From Bacillus_BA songklensis (GTDB lineage: Bacteria > Bacillota > Bacilli > Bacillales > Bacillaceae_H): 64,000 nucleotides of DNA. Position numbers and translations under genes: made by a program. How positions within the stretch are numbered: the first letter of the stretch is position 1; each line of letters opens with the position of its first letter. This document shows positions 1-8,124 of this stretch, piece after piece. The stretch is from contig NZ_JBHRZT010000068.1 of assembly GCF_042649685.1 (NCBI RefSeq), forward strand, positions 177,355 to 241,354, read 5' to 3'. The notes under the pieces were generated by a model that ran no database searches, was not told the DNA's origin, and was given only the letters and a program-made list of their open reading frames with translations.

Positions 1-456
1 ATACAAGGCTTTTTTCAGCACCGACAGCTTCCCGTTATTCTCCAAAACAGCATATTCCACCTCGCCTATATTAAAAATATCTTTCTCACGCAAAGATTGG
101 CTTAGCATATCTAACGTATAGTTGAGCTTATTCATATTTTTCTCTAATATTTTGCCGTTTTCAATTACAACAGTCGGCTTTCCTGATATCCATTTCCGCA
201 GATAACGGCTCTTTTTTGATAAAACAGCGAAAGTATAAGCTATTATACTAAGGGATATAAAAGAAGCAATCATGGGTATAAAATCAATTTTTATATCAAA
301 CCCAACGTTAGCAGCAATCGATCCTAAGGTGATTGAAAGAGCAAAATTATAGTAGGAAAGTTGCGCACTTGTCGTTTTCCCCATAATGTTCACAACGGCC
401 ATCAGCATGAAGAAAGCAACGGTCGTTCGGATAACGCTCTCCAACATTTCATTCAT
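1..456 (-). CDS. DUF421 (YetF-like) membrane protein, 3' end outside window
   Basis: 152 codons are visible and the frame is still open at base 1, so the C-terminus lies outside the window. The ATG at 456 follows GAGGAAG six bases upstream, which fixes the start. The N-terminal half has about three hydrophobic segments (MLMAVVNIMGK, a second around FALSITLGSIAANVGF, a third around FISLSIIAYTFAVL). A soluble part follows with KPTVVIENGKILEKNM and LNYTLDMLSQSLREKDIFNIGEVEYAVLE, read here in pieces. This order (three membrane helices, then the 'GKP.vvi.nG.i' domain) is typical of the DUF421/YetF family of Bacillus membrane proteins, whose biochemical role is poorly known. Family assignment is by pattern recognition only. 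Confidence 0.82.
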   Translation of the reverse strand, partial: MNEMLESVIRTTVAFFMLMAVVNIMGKTTSAQLSYYNFALSITLGSIAANVGFDIKIDFIPMIASFISLSIIAYTFAVLSKKSRYLRKWISGKPTVVIENGKILEKNMNKLNYTLDMLSQSLREKDIFNIGEVEYAVLENNGKLSVLKKALY

Positions 457-584
457 TCTATCTTCCTCAATTCGAACCATGAACATTATATCAATCCTGT
501 TTAGTTACAGTATGCAACATTATCTTGGGCAATATCCGTATAAAGGTTCTTAATATAGTTTCGTTTAAATTCTCCTGTTATCGC

Positions 585-620
585 TCAAAAAAGAGAACCG
601 ATGCAACATTTCGGTTCTCT
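585..620 (-). terminator. Rho-independent terminator of the two-component operon
   Basis: Ten-base perfect stem (592-601 with 611-620), a 9-base loop, then a run of six T on the minus strand. It touches the histidine kinase stop codon. Confidence 0.8.
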
Positions 621-1987
621 CAGCTATTCATGAAAAACAAACTAATTCGCGTGCCATCATTCATACTGTTTATCTCCCACTTTATCTTCATCTCTTTTAA
701 CATAAGCGAGACAATGGAAAGACCTATTCCGGCCCCCTTTTCATTTGACTTCCCGCCCATCCCCGGACCTCTGTCTTCTATTACGATCGTGGACTGGCCA
801 TCGGATTGCTCCATTCGAATCGATACATATTTCCCCGATTTCGCGTGGCGAAGAATATTTTGAAAAAAATTATCTAATATTCGGTCAAACCACTCGGTAT
901 CAACTTGCCAATACATTCCTTTATCTGGAATCCCAAGTACAATGTCAAACCCTTCATTTTCAAAAACCGGATACCACGCAGCAAAAGACTTTTTCACCAA
1001 TTGGACAATATCGGCTTTTTTCGGGTGAAAAGGATACTTTCCGGCAGACAACAATGTGTAAGACAATAGGTTTTCAATTAATTGACCTAAATAATTGATT
1101 TTTTGATCGATCAGTTCAAGGGATTGTTTGCCTTTCTCACTTAACGGCTCCTTGTTTAGCAGGTAGGCATGCCCCCTTATGGTTGTAAGTGGGGTTCTTA
1201 AATCATGTGATAAATTAGCGATTAAATGTCTTCTTAAGTCCTCTTCTTCTTTCTCCCTCTTTCGACTCATTTCCAGTTGATGAACCATCTGGTTAAATGA
1301 CTTCACCAATTGCCCAATCTCATCTTCCTTTTCAACTTCAAGAGGAATAGGGATGCCATTAGCACCTGGTTTTGACATAGCTTCCTGCAAGCGTAACAAA
1401 CGCTTTCTGACTTTATAAAAAAAGACCCATGAAACAAAAACAAATAAGACGAGGATGAAAAGGACAGCCAAAGCCATCACATAATCATATTGTTCCCGAA
1501 TCATCTCCGTTTTGCTAGCCATTAGAGAACGAGGAACTTGAATCACCATAAATCCTTCATTTTTTTGTTCACCGATAAAGGCAACCACTGTGAACGGATC
1601 CGCATCATAGCCGCGATTTTTTTTGATGAAGTCTATGCTGTATGATACCGTCCAATTTTGAGGGATCGTTAAATCTTCGGGTAATTTTTTTTGAGTTTTT
1701 CCTGTCTCATCTACCCAAAACATACTGGCTTTGCTGTATTCTTTTTTTAGTTCGTTTAACTTCTGGTTAATTTCCTCGTCACTGGCTTTCCCCAATTTTG
1801 CGGCTTCTTCATGCCACCTTTTTTCTAGATGTGTCCCATTTTGATAGATATCGGGTGTATCGTTATCCAATCCGCCCAGCGGCATATAAAACAGAATGGA
1901 TATAATCGGAAAAGACATGGGCATGATCATAGTGGCTATCAATATAATCAGTAAGTATTTTGATAATAAGGAGTTTTTCAACTTCAT
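620..1987 (-). CDS. two-component sensor histidine kinase
   Basis: 455 aa, the usual size for a membrane sensor kinase. One N-terminal membrane helix (about 10-32), an extracytoplasmic sensor region to about 165, a second helix (about 170-192), a HAMP-like linker (PIPLEVEKEDEIGQLVKSFN), a HisKA box with the phosphorylated His in LSHDLRTPLTT, an N box (DNFFQNILRHA) and ATP-lid motifs (VIEDRGPGMGG, GAGIGLSIV). It autophosphorylates on His and passes phosphate to the partner regulator. The start overlaps the regulator stop by 4 nt (ATGA), so the two are translationally coupled. The signal sensed cannot be told from the sequence. A terminator follows directly. Confidence 0.93.
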   Translation of the reverse strand: MKLKNSLLSKYLLIILIATMIMPMSFPIISILFYMPLGGLDNDTPDIYQNGTHLEKRWHEEAAKLGKASDEEINQKLNELKKEYSKASMFWVDETGKTQKKLPEDLTIPQNWTVSYSIDFIKKNRGYDADPFTVVAFIGEQKNEGFMVIQVPRSLMASKTEMIREQYDYVMALAVLFILVLFVFVSWVFFYKVRKRLLRLQEAMSKPGANGIPIPLEVEKEDEIGQLVKSFNQMVHQLEMSRKREKEEEDLRRHLIANLSHDLRTPLTTIRGHAYLLNKEPLSEKGKQSLELIDQKINYLGQLIENLLSYTLLSAGKYPFHPKKADIVQLVKKSFAAWYPVFENEGFDIVLGIPDKGMYWQVDTEWFDRILDNFFQNILRHAKSGKYVSIRMEQSDGQSTIVIEDRGPGMGGKSNEKGAGIGLSIVSLMLKEMKIKWEINSMNDGTRISLFFMNS

Positions 1988-2652
1988 TGTCTTACCCTGT
2001 AGCCGATTCCTCTTATCGTTTCAATGATGGCCGGCTTACTCGGATTCAATTCGATCTTTTCACGAAGATGGCGTATATGTACCATAAGAGTTTTATCTCC
2101 CTCTATAAATGTCTCTTTCCATACCGCCTCAAATATTTGTTCTTTTGTTAAAATTTGATTGGGATGCCGTAAAAAATACATGAATATTTGATACTGCTTT
2201 CCCGTTAATATAATTTCTTCACCTTGCCGGGCGTCTATAATTCTATTTTCATTTATATTCACCTTTAAATGACCGATCCTTATCTCTTGGTCAAAAGACT
2301 TAGCGTATCTTCTTAATAAAACTTCCACTCTGGCAGCCAATTCATCAGGATGAAACGGTTTTACAACATAATCATCCGCAAATTGCAATCCCTGCAGCTT
2401 ATCATCTACAGAAGTGCGGGCAGAAAGCATCAAGATAGGTGTTTCGGGTGACTCCTTTTTTAAACGCTGGCCAACCGTAAATCCATCTAAGCCTGGCAGC
2501 ATTACATCTAGAATCACCAGGTCTGCATCCTTCACAAGGCTTGTCGCCCCTTCACCGGACTTTAGCCATTCTACCTTGTAGCCTCTTTCCTCCAGATCCT
2601 CTTTCACCCAGCTTCCTATATCCATGTCATCTTCGATATAAAGTATTCTCAT
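1984..2652 (-). CDS. OmpR-family response regulator
   Basis: 222 aa from the ATG that begins MRILYIEDDMDIG. An in-frame ATG 12 nt upstream (2664) is possible but adds residues not usual in the family. The receiver domain (1-115) has the acidic pair EDD, the phosphoacceptor Asp in LVILDVMLPG, the Ser/Thr in LMLSARTS and Lys in DYVVKPF. A winged-helix DNA-binding domain follows (about 125-222, with LTGKQYQIFMYFLRHPNQILTKEQ and VHIRHLREKIE, quoted in parts) and ends in the typical IRGIGYRV. It regulates transcription in response to the downstream sensor kinase. The target genes are not evident. Confidence 0.93.
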   Translation of the reverse strand: MRILYIEDDMDIGSWVKEDLEERGYKVEWLKSGEGATSLVKDADLVILDVMLPGLDGFTVGQRLKKESPETPILMLSARTSVDDKLQGLQFADDYVVKPFHPDELAARVEVLLRRYAKSFDQEIRIGHLKVNINENRIIDARQGEEIILTGKQYQIFMYFLRHPNQILTKEQIFEAVWKETFIEGDKTLMVHIRHLREKIELNPSKPAIIETIRGIGYRVRQ

Positions 2653-2711
2653 CTGTATCACCATAATTTCTCTTTATTATTTTTATTGCTGTACCCTTCT
2701 CTCTCCTGCCA

Positions 2712-2987
2712 TCATTTTGCCAGGGACAATCCATACTTTCCTATACAGCAAAAAAAAAGAGACCTGCTCCCTTTCCGGATTAAGTCCCGTCTAATTCCCT
2801 TTTTAGAATCTATCATAGTATAATACTTTATTTTTCTTGAACTACTCCCACTTAACACCCTTACGAGTTGTTTGAAGTGAGAGATTCCTGCGAACACCAA
2901 CGTAACCGTCAATTTGATCGAATCCATGTTAATTAATTGGAAATTTATTTCTTTTAACCACTGAAACAAAGTGGAAGGATTCTTCAT
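2712..2987 (-). CDS. hypothetical protein, 91 aa
   Basis: I do not recognise this protein. It has a strong ribosome site (AGGAGGAGTGTT before the ATG), which is the main reason to list it. It ends 48-60 nt upstream of the response regulator, so it could be co-transcribed. The N-terminus (FQWLKEINFQLI) faintly recalls the first residues of some IS4-type transposases, and a decayed IS4-type element lies 1 kb away. The rest is basic and not domain-like, with a run of nine T coding Phe near the C-terminus. It may be a relic rather than a working gene. Confidence 0.35.
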   Translation of the reverse strand: MKNPSTLFQWLKEINFQLINMDSIKLTVTLVFAGISHFKQLVRVLSGSSSRKIKYYTMIDSKKGIRRDLIRKGSRSLFFCCIGKYGLSLAK

Positions 2988-3127
2988 AACACTCCTCCTG
3001 CCTGTTTCATCGGGGTGCCGTCACGCCTTGCATACAAGTGCAAGTAACGCCAGCAAATATGGGATTATATGGGGTTATTTATAGTTTATGGTATGAAATG
3101 GGTTTCATGTCAAGCGGTATTTTGAAA

Positions 3128-3340
3128 ATATCTGAATCCACATAAAGAATTGAACATGAGAAAAAACGCTCTCATATTCAATTCTTTACGCATAAGCGGC
3201 TGCCAATCTCCCTTACGGGTTCTTGTCAGCCGCTGATACGAAGACCTTTGTAAGCTCGTTCAAGATGAAAAAAACAAAAAAGCACAAATAGGAGAAGGCT
3301 CGATGACAGAGGTTAAAAAATTAAGTAGGACTTATATATC
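3128..3340 (+). repeat. family A intergenic repeat, full length
   Basis: About 210 bp. Begins GAATCCACATAAAG and ends AAGTAGGACTTATATA, giving loose terminal inverted repeats. Inside are hairpin 1 (AAAGAATTGAACATGAG paired with its near-perfect complement around an A-rich loop), the constant box TTTACGCATAAGCGGCTG, hairpin 2 (about 3189-3235, GCGGCTG / CAGCCGC) and a conserved tail (TTCAAGATGAAAAAA to GACAGAGGTTAAAAAATTAA). Other copies or fragments are at 6759, 24224, 26861, 37273, 43025, 44887, 46336, 48731, 52205, 57191 and 61888. Confidence 0.85.
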
Positions 3341-3349
3341 TAAGAAAGA

Positions 3350-3988
3350 TTATTGTAATCGTTTACGAAAACTGCTTTTCCATTCGGCGGCAAGAGGAGC
3401 TAGTTGGATGAGCTTTTGCAATGCTTCTTTATTCTGTTTGTCTTTATATTTTATAGTGTTTGCAAAGGCCACCGAAATATGGCTTGGATGACGTTCTACT
3501 AATTGAAGAGGTTGCCCCGTCTCTATATATCCTTCTTGCAGCACCCGGAAATAAAAGCCTGAAAACCCTGTTTCCTGTACAAGCATAGGTAAAGAGGGTT
3601 CATTCCACTTTACCGAGATCTTAAAACACGGTTGTCTCGGCAAGCTGACTTGAAATACAACCTCTCCCATCCGATAGATATCCCCAATCATGATATCTTC
3701 TTCTGTCACACCGGAAATCGTCAAATTCTCTCCAAACGCACCATAATCAAGTTTGCGATTCAATAATTCCTCCCAATATGCGTAATGATCCATAGAATAT
3801 AAGCAAACCGCTTTATCTGCTCCGCCGTGTACGGCCAAATCTGCTTGGCCGTCCCCTTCTATATTCAGACTGGAAACAAATACACGTCCATCGATTGGTT
3901 GTTTATAAATTCCTGTTTCGATACTCTTACGCTGGAATAATACTTCTTGCGGTTTGCCGACATTAATTGACGCTACTTTAATTTCCAT
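3350..3988 (-). CDS. MOSC domain-containing protein (YiiM-like)
   Basis: 212 aa from the ATG at 3988, which has AAAGGCGG upstream. An ATG 30 nt further up has no ribosome site. The protein starts MEIKVASINVGKPQ and has the MOSC features GDGQADLAVHGGADKAV, YGAFGENLTISG (with the GENL box) and the conserved Cys in PRQPCFKIS. MOSC proteins of this small type (YiiM/YuaD) are linked to molybdenum cofactor-dependent sulfur chemistry or detoxification of N-hydroxylated compounds. Which of these applies here is inference. It stands alone between a repeat and a decayed insertion sequence. Confidence 0.88.
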   Translation of the reverse strand: MEIKVASINVGKPQEVLFQRKSIETGIYKQPIDGRVFVSSLNIEGDGQADLAVHGGADKAVCLYSMDHYAYWEELLNRKLDYGAFGENLTISGVTEEDIMIGDIYRMGEVVFQVSLPRQPCFKISVKWNEPSLPMLVQETGFSGFYFRVLQEGYIETGQPLQLVERHPSHISVAFANTIKYKDKQNKEALQKLIQLAPLAAEWKSSFRKRLQ

Positions 3989-4059
3989 TTCTTCATTCCC
4001 GCCTTTCTTTACTACCATTATTATACAACCTGTACTATTACTTCACATTCAATTTTTCT

Positions 4060-4546
4060 CGAGGATGTCCCAAAGTCCGTTTATTGTACTGCTGTCCATT
4101 TTCTTAAAGATATTTTCCACTCACTTTTTCAAAGACAATGGTCAGAATCCCTGTCAGGAATGGACGACTGTTCGTATGCGAAGGAATTAACGAACACCGT
4201 GAACCCTGGAGACTTACTCCTTCGGGACTTAGGATTTTTCTCGTTGGATGCGTTACACTTAATCCATGAACGGGGAGGTTTTTATATTTCTACGGTCAAA
4301 CATAACGTGACCATCTATTTTACAAAAAAAAAAAATCAGAACTACCGAAGCGCGCGGAAGACTTTATGAAAGACCTACAGCCCGGGGAAACCCTGGAACT
4401 CCATGATGTCTATCTAAGCCAAAAAAGGATTTAACATGGTGTCTTTTTTAGATGGATTATACGAACTCATTCGAAAGAATGGGAAAAAATCGAAACGATG
4501 TAGGAAACCAAGTCCATTTGACATTTTGAAATCCTTGTCACTTTAG
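4060..4546 (+). pseudogene. decayed IS4-type transposase (C-terminal part)
   Basis: Pieces of one transposase lie in different frames. 4160-4330 reads NPGDLLLRDLGFFSLDAL then LIHERGGFYISTVK, the catalytic-core region of IS4/IS231-type transposases (Asp in RDLG). The frame shifts in a run of 12 A at 4323-4334. The next frame continues RAEDFMKDLQPGETLELHD and VYLSQKR. Near the end LYELIRKNGKKSKR and SPFDILK are the usual C-terminal residues, closing with TAG at 4544-4546. The N-terminal part is missing or unrecognisable, so this is a dead relic. Confidence 0.75.
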
Positions 4547-4604
4547 TGGATCGTTAGGTTATAGTCAATGAAAAAAATAAAGATTAGAAATACACGCATA
4601 CTAA

Positions 4605-4674
4605 AAGGTTCAAAAGCTGAAAGCTTTTGAACCTTCAGATTGTCGAGAAACCTAAAGGGTTTCTCGACAATCTG
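4605..4674. repeat. two abutting perfect hairpins
   Basis: A 14-bp perfect stem (4605-4618 / 4622-4635, loop GAA) is followed with no gap by a 17-bp perfect stem (4636-4652 / 4658-4674, loop of 5). The yidC terminator hairpin begins only four bases later, making three hairpins in a row. Not coding. Confidence 0.8.
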
Positions 4675-4677
4675 AAA

Positions 4678-4714
4678 AGAAGCAGGTCCCCTTCAACGGG
4701 ACCTGCTTCTTTTC
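4678..4714. terminator. bidirectional Rho-independent terminator after yidC2
   Basis: 13-bp perfect stem (AGAAGCAGGTCCC and its complement, 7-base loop). A T-rich tract follows on both strands. It lies at the 3' end of the membrane insertase gene. Confidence 0.8.
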
Positions 4715-5455
4715 TTAGGCGCTTTTTTGCAAAATCTTCATTCGTTTTTTCAAGTAAATCCCTTGAGCAATACCGAAAAGGTTACCGATTACCCAGTAGA
4801 GAGCAAGAGCAGCAGGTAAAGAAAAACCAGCCATTAAAACGAACAACGGCATAATATACATCGTGATTTTCATTTGCGGCGGCACTTCATCTGTCATACC
4901 AACTTTGATCTGGATGAATGTCGTAATAGCCGCTACAATCGGTAAAATATGCAACGAATCCGGTTGGCCTAAGCTAACCCATAGAAAGGAATGTTCAGCA
5001 ATGGCTTCTGTACGGCCGATCGCATAATAGAACGCCATAATGATTGGAAATTGCACTAAAAGCGGTAAGCAACCCCCAAGTGGATTGATATTATGCTTTT
5101 GATACAGCTCCATCATTTCTTTTTGCATTTTTTGCTGTGATTCCATATCCTTGGATGGATATTTTTTTCGTAAATTCTCCATCTCCGGACGCAAAACCTG
5201 CATGGCCATTGTGCTTTTTTGCTGTTTTAAAATGAGCGGCAATAACACTAATCGAATAATAATGGTAACAATGATAATGGATAATCCATAGCTTCCGCCT
5301 ACCGTTTCTGCTACTTTTGTTAATAACATGGACATCGGATAGACGAAGAAATGATTCCAAATACCGGGGCTTTCTGCTGTAATCGGTTCTTTTAAATTAC
5401 AGCCTGATAATACTACTAACAAGAACGAAGCAAGGATGAGCAGTTTACTTTTCAT
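4715..5455 (-). CDS. membrane protein insertase YidC/OxaA family
   Basis: 246 aa. The start at 5455 (MKSKLLILASFLL) follows GGAGGAAAG. An upstream in-frame ATG lacks a ribosome site. A lipoprotein signal peptide ends at the lipobox LSGC. The 60KD_IMP domain has five membrane segments, with the conserved Arg of the hydrophilic groove in IIIRLVLLPLILKQQ, the 'NPLGGCLPLLVQFPI' signature and LYWVIGNLFGIAQ. It inserts and folds membrane proteins, with or without SecYEG. Bacilli carry two copies (SpoIIIJ/YidC1 and YqjG/YidC2). This one is not next to rnpA/rpmH, so it is more likely the second, often induced, copy. That assignment is inference. Confidence 0.9.
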   Translation of the reverse strand: MKSKLLILASFLLVVLSGCNLKEPITAESPGIWNHFFVYPMSMLLTKVAETVGGSYGLSIIIVTIIIRLVLLPLILKQQKSTMAMQVLRPEMENLRKKYPSKDMESQQKMQKEMMELYQKHNINPLGGCLPLLVQFPIIMAFYYAIGRTEAIAEHSFLWVSLGQPDSLHILPIVAAITTFIQIKVGMTDEVPPQMKITMYIMPLFVLMAGFSLPAALALYWVIGNLFGIAQGIYLKKRMKILQKSA

Positions 5456-5536
5456 TTTATTCTCTTTCCTCCAACATGTTTTATCTCGTTTCAGTGTGAG
5501 GTAAGTCCCCCACTGATGCAACGTTTACTTTATCAG

Positions 5537-5821
5537 CTAACAACAAGATACTGCCTGAAGGAAAGGTCGTTCTTCATCACAATCTTGTTTGTCCATTTCT
5601 TTTGTTGGCTTTTTCATAAACAAGTAAGTAAAGCGCCATAGCCGGCGAAGCGATACCCATTTACTTTGCTCACGTACGTTTGTTTCCCGGTCTTGATAAC
5701 GATAACCTGCTGAAGGCCGTACCACAGCAATGCGGCGACAAAGAAACATAACCAGCATGATCAGGACAATCGGGCTTGCATACGTTGCATACATCAGTAT
5801 TAAATCGCCGTATATTTCCAT
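5537..5821 (-). CDS. small membrane protein, unknown function
   Basis: 94 aa from the ATG at 5821 (MEIYGDLILMYATYAS). GAAAGAG upstream is only a modest ribosome site. One clear membrane helix (about 8-27, PIVLIMLVMFLC) is followed by a basic cytoplasmic tail with many Arg/Tyr and two terminal Cys. I do not recognise a family. It lies just upstream of yidC with a family C repeat fragment (around 5503-5516) between them. It could be a partner of the insertase, but nothing in the sequence shows this. Confidence 0.5.
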   Translation of the reverse strand: MEIYGDLILMYATYASPIVLIMLVMFLCRRIAVVRPSAGYRYQDRETNVREQSKWVSLRRLWRFTYLFMKKPTKEMDKQDCDEERPFLQAVSCC

Positions 5822-6111
5822 ACAGTAAACGCTCTCTTTCAACTCATGATTTTTATCCAACGCTTTCTATTTTAGCACAATTCGGCTCCCTTTGCGCAAT
5901 AAAAGCAGAGTTTCTGTTTTTTCTACGATCGTGCGCCTGAAAAAGTTTCATTTCATTTTCTCATAGACAATCATATAAAGTAAAAGACCTAAAATACGCA
6001 CTGTTTGCGCATCTTAGGCCTTGGTCTGCTATACCCTACACAATGTGACAAAAAATGTGTTAGTTACATTATATGCGTTTCGACACATTTCGTCAACATT
6101 TTATTTTTCTA

Positions 6112-6609
6112 TTATTTTGCGACTACTTTCAAACAAGGTGTAGAACCCTTTTGTACTGACCCGTTTGTCAGCATTTCAAAGCTTTCCATGTTATCACTAT
6201 TGGTAATGACCACTGGTGTAACCGTGCTTTTCGCTTTTTCTTTCACAAGATTTAAGTCGAATGTAACAAGAGGCGTACCAACTTGCACCTTGTCTCCTTG
6301 GTTTACATGCGCCTCAAATCCTTCTCCGTTCATCGCCACTGTTTCAAGGCCGATATGAATCAATACCTCTACTCCTGCATCTGTTTTTAAACCGATGGCA
6401 TGCTTTGTATGGAAAAGCTGAATAACTTCACCTTCAACAGGCGATACAACTTGTCCTTCTGTCGGTTCAATTGCGAAACCATTTCCCATCATCTTTTGTG
6501 AAAACACTGGATCTGGAACATTTTCAAGTGGCGTAACTTGTCCTGTTAAAGGAGCTACAATCGTTACATCTTTTTGTTTTGCTTTGCCGCCGAACAATTT
6601 TTTAAACAT
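6112..6609 (-). CDS. crr: PTS glucose-type EIIA component (Crr/YpqE-like)
   Basis: 165 aa. The ATG at 6609 has AAAGGTG six bases upstream. A GTG further up lies inside that ribosome site. The single PTS_EIIA_1 domain shows GNGFAIEPTEGQVVSP, the active-site His in VLIHIGLETVAMNGEGF, and a typical C-terminus (VVITNSDN). It accepts phosphate from HPr on this His and passes it to an EIIB domain. With no EIIB or EIIC nearby it must serve sugar permeases encoded elsewhere. A stand-alone copy of this kind is YpqE in B. subtilis. Located alone between intergenic repeats. Confidence 0.93.
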   Translation of the reverse strand: MFKKLFGGKAKQKDVTIVAPLTGQVTPLENVPDPVFSQKMMGNGFAIEPTEGQVVSPVEGEVIQLFHTKHAIGLKTDAGVEVLIHIGLETVAMNGEGFEAHVNQGDKVQVGTPLVTFDLNLVKEKAKSTVTPVVITNSDNMESFEMLTNGSVQKGSTPCLKVVAK

Positions 6610-6758
6610 GTTTTTCACCTTTCTTTAACTATGGTATGTACACATATAATACCCATCCGCCCCGTTAAAAAAACAAAAGCATGAAGAAGGAAATTCCCCT
6701 CACACCTTTCGTTTTAATAGTATTTATTAAAGCATAACTTCTCTTTAGTTGTAAACTA

Positions 6759-6869
6759 ATATATAAATCCACATAAACTTTGTCAGCTCATTCAAGATGA
6801 AAAAACAGTAAGGCGCAAATAGAAGAAGGCTCGACGGCAGAGGTTAAAAATCAAATGGGACTTATATAG
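6759..6869 (+). repeat. family A repeat, internally deleted
   Basis: Starts TATATAAATCCACATAAA and jumps directly to CTTTGTCAGCTCATTCAAGA, so both hairpins (about 110 bp) are missing. The tail and the right end GGGACTTATATA remain. Confidence 0.8.
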
Positions 6870-6893
6870 CTGCTAATGTTTCCATAGATTCAA

Positions 6894-7012
6894 AGAAAAG
6901 CGAAGCCGACTGTTTAGCTCTGACGTGCGTTGGAACTCCTGACAAGGAACCGCTTTTTGGTTCCGCAGGAAGGAGTGAAACGTAGGAAGAGCTAGGAGGC
7001 GCAGCTGGACAA
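6894..7012 (+). repeat. family B intergenic repeat, copy 1
   Basis: About 120 bp, directly repeated by the next entry. Core GTTGGAACTCCTGACAAGGA and CCGCTTTTTG, ending GCAGCTGGACAA. A repeat type common between genes of Bacillus/Geobacillus chromosomes. Confidence 0.8.
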
Positions 7013-7015
7013 CAA

Positions 7016-7135
7016 AGAAAAGCGAAGCCGACTGTTTAGCTCTGACGTGCGTTGGAACTCCTGACAAGGAACCGCTTTTTGACTTCGCGGGAGGCGGTGA
7101 ACTGACCGTAGAGCCTGGCTTGCGGAACTAGACAA
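7016..7135 (+). repeat. family B intergenic repeat, copy 2 (tandem)
   Basis: Second tandem copy. Nearly identical to copy 1 over the first 65 bp and more divergent after that (ends CGGAACTAGACAATT). Confidence 0.8.
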
Positions 7136-7165
7136 TTGCAAAGCGCACTCTATACTTATATAAGA

Positions 7166-7202
7166 ACAAAACCCGTATAGATCTTATCCTTACGGGTTTT
7201 GC
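7166..7202 (-). terminator. terminator after azoR
   Basis: 10-bp perfect stem (7168-7177 / 7191-7200, AAAACCCGTA), 13-base loop, T-rich on the minus strand. Directly downstream of the azoreductase. Confidence 0.75.
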
Positions 7203-7219
7203 CAAAATGAATGATTGTA

Positions 7220-7846
7220 TTAAAATCCTTTTGCAACTTCTTTCGCTTTTTCTGCAGCTGCTGCAAAAATGACTTCCGCTTCTGCTGGTGCAGCTGCCAT
7301 TCCTTCTGACACAACTAATGTCAAATCAGTGATTCCCAAAAAGCTAAGTACTGCTTTTAAGTAGCTTTGAGTGTGTTCCATAGATACTGCAGGTCCTTCA
7401 GAGTATACACCCCCGCGTGCTTCTAATAAAACAACCTTTTTGTCTCCTGCTAAACCGACAGGACCATTTTCTGTGTATTTGAATGTTTTGCCCGCTACAG
7501 CTACAGCATCAATGTATGCTTTCATTAATGGCGGGAAACCAAAGTTCCACATTGGAGCTGAAAAAACAACTTTGTCCGCTGCTAAAAATTGATCGACTAA
7601 TTCTCCTAAGCGTGTTACTTTTGCTGACTCTTCTGCTGTTAACTCAGTACCGGCCGCTAATTTTCCCCATGCACTTAACACATCTGCATCAATTAACGGA
7701 AGATTAGTATTGTAAAGGTCTAACACTTCAACTTCATCAGCTGGATTTTCCGTTTTGTAAGCGTCCAAAAAAACATTTGCTAATCGTGCTGAGTAAGACA
7801 TATCATCTTGTTTAGGATTTGCTTTTACATATAATACTTTTGCCAT
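7220..7846 (-). CDS. azoR: FMN-dependent NADH-azoreductase
   Basis: 208 aa, the family's normal size. A flavodoxin-like quinone reductase/azoreductase: N-terminal VLYVKANPKQDDMSYSAR, FMN-site residues in SAPMWNFGFPPLMKAYIDA, then ARGGVYSEGP and a C-terminal Rossmann-like half. These enzymes reduce quinones and azo compounds by two electrons with NADH, protecting against thiol-reactive electrophiles. In B. subtilis AzoR2 is repressed by the MarR-type regulator MhqR. Here the upstream 120 bp hold matching operators (see separate entries), so control by quinone stress is likely. It is a single-gene unit with its own terminator. Confidence 0.93.
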   Translation of the reverse strand: MAKVLYVKANPKQDDMSYSARLANVFLDAYKTENPADEVEVLDLYNTNLPLIDADVLSAWGKLAAGTELTAEESAKVTRLGELVDQFLAADKVVFSAPMWNFGFPPLMKAYIDAVAVAGKTFKYTENGPVGLAGDKKVVLLEARGGVYSEGPAVSMEHTQSYLKAVLSFLGITDLTLVVSEGMAAAPAEAEVIFAAAAEKAKEVAKGF

Positions 7847-7896
7847 TTGAGTCTTCCTCCAATTATTTTATTCTTAATTCGAGATATAAATTTGGA

Positions 7897-7919
7897 ATTA
7901 TCACGATATCGAGATAAAT
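7897..7919 (-). promoter_or_regulatory. MhqR-like operator, proximal
   Basis: TATCACGATATCGAGATAAA (about 7899-7918) fits the imperfect palindrome known for MhqR of B. subtilis (ATCT-cga-a-tcg-AGAT). A further half-site ATTCGAGATA lies at 7877-7886. Confidence 0.6.
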
Positions 7920-7957
7920 CCCCTAAAAAATTTAGCAGAACTTAAAGATCCATTCCA

Positions 7958-7982
7958 TTTATCTCAACTTCGAGATTTATTA
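7958..7982 (-). promoter_or_regulatory. MhqR-like operator, distal
   Basis: ATCTCAACTTCGAGAT flanked by TTT/TTATT: the same palindrome type as the proximal site, about 60 bp further upstream of azoR. Confidence 0.6.
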
Positions 7983-8075
7983 TAGCCCTAATTTTTAATG
8001 CTCGTCAACTACTTTTAATTAAAATTTTTATTTATCCCCCTTCTTTACATCTTCCATATTTTCTTATCCAATAAG

Positions 8076-8119
8076 AAAAGTCCTCAAATGGGCGAAAAAC
8101 TCCCTTGCAAGGACTTTTT
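8076..8119 (-). terminator. probable terminator of the membrane protein gene
   Basis: 9-bp perfect stem AAAAGTCCT / AGGACTTTT (8076-8084 / 8110-8118) with a long 25-base loop, right after the gene at 8125. Confidence 0.5.
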
Positions 8120-8124
8120 ATCCA

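Noticed and set aside
3128..3340. family A repeats as a CRISPR array
   Set aside because: Copies are dispersed and about 200 bp long with internal hairpins; no regular repeat-spacer pattern and no cas genes.
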